From: an uncultured Prevotellaceae bacterium
GTDB lineage: Bacteria; Bacteroidota; Bacteroidia; Bacteroidales; Bacteroidaceae
Reading direction: 5' to 3'
DNA length: 13,334 nt
NCBI GenBank assembly: GCA_946406585.1
Contig: CAMJLI010000038.1
Span: forward strand, 1-13,334
The notes beneath the pieces are model-generated. The model was not told the DNA's origin, made no database searches, and worked only from the letters and a program-made list of their open reading frames with translations. This document shows positions 8,780-13,334 of this stretch, piece by piece. Numbering within the stretch: the first letter of the stretch is position 1; each line of letters begins with the position of its first letter. Made by a program: the position numbers and the translations under genes.

Positions 8780-8853
8780 ACGGCCTGAAAGGCCAGCAAC
8801 TGTCAGCCCAGGGCGTTGCCCTGGGCTATGTGCTTATTGGCCTTTCAGGCCGT
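8780..8853. repeat. Nested palindromic repeat element between convergent genes
   Basis: The outer arms at 8780-8795 and 8838-8853 are perfect 16-bp reverse complements (ACGGCCTGAAAGGCCA and its complement). They enclose an inner perfect 10-bp hairpin, AGCCCAGGGC at 8805-8814 and GCCCTGGGCT at 8818-8827, with loop GTT. Each outer arm also contains GGCC-5nt-GGCC and can fold on itself, so two or more structures are possible. No T tract follows on either strand. The element lies between the end of the forward lipoprotein gene and the end of the reverse gene at 8920. From memory it resembles a common dispersed intergenic repeat of Bacteroidota; copy number could not be checked. It may also end or protect both transcripts. 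Confidence 0.88.
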
Positions 8854-8919
8854 CACTATGACTTCAAATTGTAAATAACGGTAGTGCAAATCTTCATTTT
8901 GACACAGCCGAAATACGAA

Positions 8920-9330
8920 TTATGACTGATTTTTCTTGAATTTAACAGTTCCAGCATGATAGTGTGAATTTTTGGGATCATACACCGCATCCACATATCC
9001 TGCTTCTCCCTGCTCTTGATAATGTCCAAATAGTGATGGATCAGCATGGATGGCATTTCCTACCTTATTACTTGATGCCCACCATGCTTTAACCAATTCA
9101 TTAGCATCACCCCAGCCTGCACCATCTGTTTGATTTGTGCTTTGATGGTCAAAGTCAGTGCCATTGATTATACCATCTTGGTTGGAATCTGGCCAAAATT
9201 TGGTAGAACTCGTGATAGAAGCATTGTTCAAAGGGTCAATGCCATCCAAATAATACTCACACACCGCAACATATTCATGTGGCAAAAATTGATTTTTCAC
9301 CAAATTCGGTTTAAAATAGTCCTTTCTCAT
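8920..9330 (-). CDS. Small protein with one EF-hand/dockerin-like calcium loop
   Basis: This 136-residue protein belongs to no family I can name. It has no ordinary signal peptide. The N-terminus reads MRKDYFKPN, then FLPHEYVAVC ending at Cys24, the only Cys. From memory, short Bacteroidota proteins often begin with a similar Lys-Pro...EYVAxC pattern, perhaps a leader. Residues 48-59, DSNQDGIINGTD, fit a calcium loop exactly (acidic or Asn at 1, 3, 5 and 12, Gly at 6, Ile at 8) and resemble one half of a type I dockerin. The remainder is rich in Trp, Tyr, Asn and Gly. Evidence that it is real: protein-like composition, a consensus -7 box upstream, and a better case than the overlapping forward frame at 9130-9366. 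Its DNA is more AT-rich than the flanking operons, which may reflect transfer or rapid evolution. Function unknown. Confidence 0.62.
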   Translation of the reverse strand: MRKDYFKPNLVKNQFLPHEYVAVCEYYLDGIDPLNNASITSSTKFWPDSNQDGIINGTDFDHQSTNQTDGAGWGDANELVKAWWASSNKVGNAIHADPSLFGHYQEQGEAGYVDAVYDPKNSHYHAGTVKFKKNQS

Positions 9331-9432
9331 CTTTCTCTGTCAAATAGAATGAAACAACAAATGTAGTATAACTATAAATTGAGTTAAATAATAAATTGAG
9401 TGTATTATTATAAGATAATAATTTTCAATTTG

Positions 9433-9440
9433 CAAAGTTA
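9433..9440 (-). promoter_or_regulatory. Probable -7 promoter box for the reverse-strand calcium-loop gene
   Basis: On the reverse strand this reads TAACTTTG, a full match to TAnnTTTG, and it is identical to the -7 box of the esterase gene at 10182. It would give an AT-rich leader of about 95 nt before the ATG at 9330. A clear TTTG -33 element at the expected spacing was not seen, only T-rich DNA. Confidence 0.5.
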
Positions 9441-9627
9441 ATTATATTTTTCCATTTTAGAAAAGATTTTGTCTAAAATTTGATTACATTTTTTTCAAAT
9501 AAACAGTCAAAACACAAATTTCCTGCCAAATGACCCATAAAGGATAATCCAAAAATGAAAAGCAAAACTTGAATGTCATAATCCGTAGAGCATTATGGGG
9601 CACAACGTTGGCGATAGCGAAATGATT

Positions 9628-9665
9628 AAAAAAAAGAAACCCGGACTCTCACGAACCCGGATTCC
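9628..9665 (-). terminator. Orphan reverse-strand intrinsic terminator
   Basis: Read on the reverse strand, the arm at 9665-9653 pairs with 9648-9636 over 13 bp, including four G-U wobbles, around the tetraloop GUGA. A run of eight Us follows (A tract at 9628-9635). On the forward strand the wobble pairs become A-C mismatches and no T run follows, so the structure works only for reverse transcripts. No intact reverse gene lies upstream; only the short frame ending at 9700 and unannotated DNA do. Confidence 0.72.
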
Positions 9666-9699
9666 CCAAAACAATGTAAAGTTCCAATAATTGCCCTTC

Positions 9700-9777
9700 T
9701 CAGAGCAATGGGTTTTCGTCGCCCGATATGAAGTCAGACAACGATTTGTCTTTCTCCTTCCATCGACACCCCAGCCT
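9700..9777 (-). pseudogene. Possible C-terminal remnant of a decayed gene
   Basis: A 25-codon frame between two stops ends in KEKDKSLSDFISGDENPLL before TGA at 9702-9700. Its end looks like a normal protein C-terminus, and 35 nt later a proper terminator starts on the same strand. It has no start codon in frame. An ATG at 9763 is one base out of register and would join this frame after a single-base change. The neighbouring frame (KVKAGVSMEGERQIVV) also looks protein-like, which suggests a frameshifted gene end. The parent gene is not recognised. A chance reading frame remains possible. Confidence 0.3.
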
Positions 9778-9851
9778 TCACCTTATTATATTATGAAGAA
9801 AACTGACGAGTGCTAAAGATGCAAATCATGAAACTCTACATGAAAAAAAGT

Positions 9852-9884
9852 GGGCTGGTTAGCCCTCCTTCGCCAAGGAGGGCT
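9852..9884. repeat. Palindromic repeat with two overlapping alternative hairpins
   Basis: AGCCCTCCTT (9861-9870) pairs with AAGGAGGGCT (9875-9884, as read after CGCC at 9871-9874 with the last bases at 9880 and beyond shifted by flank pairing) in a 10-bp GC-rich stem. GGGCT (9852-9856) can instead pair with AGCCC (9861-9865) around GGTT, using the same bases, so the two hairpins exclude each other. On the reverse strand the small hairpin is followed by CTTTTTTT, and on the forward strand the large one is followed by TTTT, so either could terminate weakly. The CCTCCTTnGCnAAGGAGG core is, from memory, a common dispersed repeat in Bacteroidota. No intact gene adjoins it. Confidence 0.7.
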
Positions 9885-10160
9885 TTTCCTGCCACATGAA
9901 AATGGCTACTAACAAGTTTTTTTCTTGAATAATGCCATAGAAAACCTAATAACTAACAATCATATATAACTTTAACATTCAATTTTCATGTAAGGTGAAA
10001 AAACGTTTTCTTGCAGTGTTGAATTGCTTTTCGTTTTCTCTGATGCAAAATTAATAACAAAATTAAAAAGACTTTTACTTTTTAGTATCATGGACTTTTT
10101 TTTCAGTAACACAAAATGCGAATGAATACTGAAACCAACAAAAAGTTACATGTGATGATA

Positions 10161-12169
<2,009 letters not shown>

Positions 12170-12203
12170 CGTAAAAAATTCTCATCACAGAAACTCATCA
12201 TTG

Positions 12204-12231
12204 AAAAGGATGCCAGAGGGCATCCTTTTTT
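12204..12231 (+). terminator. Intrinsic terminator after the esterase gene
   Basis: AAAAGGATGCC (12204-12214) pairs perfectly with GGCATCCTTTT (12219-12229) over 11 bp around the loop AGAG. The T run extends to 12231. It begins 34 nt after the esterase stop and separates it from the HTCS promoter. Confidence 0.9.
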
Positions 12232-12342
12232 CATTCAATAAAATACAAATGAAAAAACACCGACCAGAATGTAGATTATGTAACAGAACAGATGATTTTT
12301 TTACATTTTTTTTCACATGCCTTTTATTTTTTGTAACAAAAA

Positions 12343-12374
12343 TTTGGAACATATCACAAAACAAGTTACTTTTG
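12343..12374 (+). promoter_or_regulatory. Bacteroidota-type promoter of the HTCS gene
   Basis: TTTG (12343-12346) and TACTTTTG (12367-12374) match the -33 and -7 consensus with 20-nt spacing, the best promoter match in the window. The start codon lies 62 nt downstream. The surrounding 12232-12436 is AT-rich and holds no gene. Confidence 0.78.
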
Positions 12375-12436
12375 CACAAGTAAAAAGGCTTATTGCCTTT
12401 TATGTCCAATAGGAAACCGATCGTAAAACGAAAAAC

Positions 12437-13334
12437 ATGAAATGTAAAGTTCTCTTCATCGTCATAGTCATGTCGCTATGCCATGTGTTTTGTTTCGGAC
12501 AAAATGGCTTTTTGTTCGATGCAGACAGGCATTTACCCAGTAGTTTCATCAATCAAGTATACCTCGACCGCGACGGCTTCATCTGGATGGTCTCACGTAA
12601 CGGCATCTGCCGATACGACGGTTACCAATTCCGCACATTCAAGAAGGAGCAGAACACCGACATGGCAAGCAACTATGTAAATGCCATAATACAAGACAAT
12701 AAAGGCTTGTTCCATCTTGGCATGTATGGTGCCCTCCAAACGTTCGACGGCATCACTTTCCAAAATGTGGAGGTGAAAGACCTGCAAGGAAATGTAGTGC
12801 CATGCTATATTACCTGTTTTGCCCAGATGAAAAATGGCGACATGTATGTGGGCACTTCTGGCCATGGACTGCTGAAGATGACATCACAAAACAAAGCCCA
12901 AGAGCAGAACGGGGAGCTTAGAGGCATCGGCACGGTGCACAACATGATGTCCGACAGCAAAGACCAGTTATGGATAGTGACCGAACACAACGGAGTGCTA
13001 GTATTGAAAGACGGACACGTGGTGAAGAAATTCTTCCAGGAAGCTCCGCTCAACTACAGCATCCACGTAGTTCGTGAAGGCCTCAACGGCACATATTACG
13101 TTGGCACCAACCAGTCTGGAGTTTATGAAATAAGCAAAAACGGCCAGACAAGCCGCATAGAGAGTTTGGGCAACCTCCATGTCGACGACATGTGCATGAG
13201 CAAGACAGGCAAGCTGCTTGTCGGCCAGGATGGCGGCGGTGTGATAATTTATGACCCCAAAACAGGCGAGCACATAGACAATCCATACTACAGCAACGAG
13301 ATAGACCTGTCGAAAGCCAAGGTGAACTCCATAG
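12437..13334 (+). CDS. Hybrid two-component system sensor, N-terminal part (runs off right edge)
   Basis: The frame is open from ATG 12437 to the window end (299 codons), so the gene is cut by the edge. Residues 1-22 are a signal peptide (MKCKV, hydrophobic core, cut near CFGQ). The rest consists of Reg_prop beta-propeller units of the YxDRDGFIWMVSRNGICRYDGYQF type (residues about 38-69), with further more divergent repeats near 78-110, 117-140, 158-190, 195-220 and 235-265. This is the periplasmic sensor half of Bacteroidota hybrid two-component systems. In that family, a Y_Y_Y domain, a membrane helix, a histidine kinase, a receiver and an AraC-type DNA-binding domain follow; these would lie beyond the window. 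Such proteins bind oligosaccharides and switch on polysaccharide utilization genes. The neighbouring esterase suggests a xylan or arabinoxylan signal, but this is inferred. The family call is confident; the ligand is unknown. Confidence 0.9.
   Translation, partial: MKCKVLFIVIVMSLCHVFCFGQNGFLFDADRHLPSSFINQVYLDRDGFIWMVSRNGICRYDGYQFRTFKKEQNTDMASNYVNAIIQDNKGLFHLGMYGALQTFDGITFQNVEVKDLQGNVVPCYITCFAQMKNGDMYVGTSGHGLLKMTSQNKAQEQNGELRGIGTVHNMMSDSKDQLWIVTEHNGVLVLKDGHVVKKFFQEAPLNYSIHVVREGLNGTYYVGTNQSGVYEISKNGQTSRIESLGNLHVDDMCMSKTGKLLVGQDGGGVIIYDPKTGEHIDNPYYSNEIDLSKAKVNSI

Larger units (their letters stand above)
9331..10160. other. Long AT-rich intergenic region without an intact gene
   Basis: No credible intact gene was found on either strand. 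The region holds the leader and -7 box of the reverse gene, an orphan reverse-strand terminator (9628-9665), a short reverse reading frame that may be a gene remnant (9700-9777), a palindromic repeat (9852-9884), and very AT-rich DNA from about 9900 to 10160 leading to the esterase promoter. Two reverse-strand TAATTTTG boxes (10046-10053 and 10058-10065) match the -7 consensus and could start a reverse transcript, but such matches are expected by chance in AT-rich DNA. Confidence 0.6.

Noticed and set aside
9130..9366. Forward 78-codon frame opposite the calcium-loop gene
   Set aside because: Its composition is not protein-like, and the reverse frame is longer, has a recognisable motif and has a promoter box.
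9565..9600. Six-base inverted repeat CATAAT...ATTATG
   Set aside because: It is weak and AT-rich, without a T tract or adjoining gene; likely chance.

Overview
The window looks like chromosomal DNA of a Prevotella/Segatella-like member of the Bacteroidota. The evidence is: promoter -7 boxes of the TAnnTTTG type at several gene starts, weak Shine-Dalgarno sequences, lipoproteins with lipobox-like signal peptides, a hybrid two-component system sensor with Reg_prop repeats, and coding DNA of moderately high GC next to AT-rich intergenic DNA. The assignment rests on these features and on remembered family resemblance; no search was run.

Layout. (1) Positions 1-7067 hold a five-gene forward operon for pentose use: araA (5' end outside the window), an FGGY kinase that is probably the ribulokinase, a secreted GH51 alpha-L-arabinofuranosidase, transketolase and ribose-5-phosphate isomerase B. 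It closes with a strong intrinsic terminator at 7033-7067. A 50-bp hairpin lies between araA and the kinase. (2) Positions 7110-8722 hold a promoter and two forward genes for putative lipoproteins of unknown function. (3) Positions 8723-10160 are an AT-rich accessory stretch. It contains a nested palindromic repeat (8780-8853), a reverse-strand gene for a 136-residue protein with one EF-hand/dockerin-like calcium loop (8920-9330), an orphan reverse-strand terminator (9628-9665) behind a short reading frame that may be a gene remnant, and a second palindromic repeat (9852-9884). (4) Positions 10161-12231 hold a promoter, a secreted two-esterase fusion (CE6-like plus CE1-like) and a terminator. 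(5) Positions 12343-13334 hold a promoter and the 5' part of a hybrid two-component sensor gene that runs off the right edge.

How the genes fit together. The esterase would remove acetyl and perhaps feruloyl groups from xylan or arabinoxylan. The GH51 enzyme would release L-arabinose in the periplasm. AraA and the kinase would take arabinose to L-ribulose-5-phosphate. Transketolase and RpiB would handle the pentose phosphates formed. The 4-epimerase (AraD) and an arabinose importer are not in the window and are probably upstream. The HTCS is a plausible carbohydrate-sensing regulator for the esterase or for a locus further downstream.

No tRNA, rRNA, CRISPR array, transposase or phage gene was seen. 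I did not find a clear new multi-gene system. The least explained parts are the calcium-loop protein and the orphan terminator region in 8723-10160.
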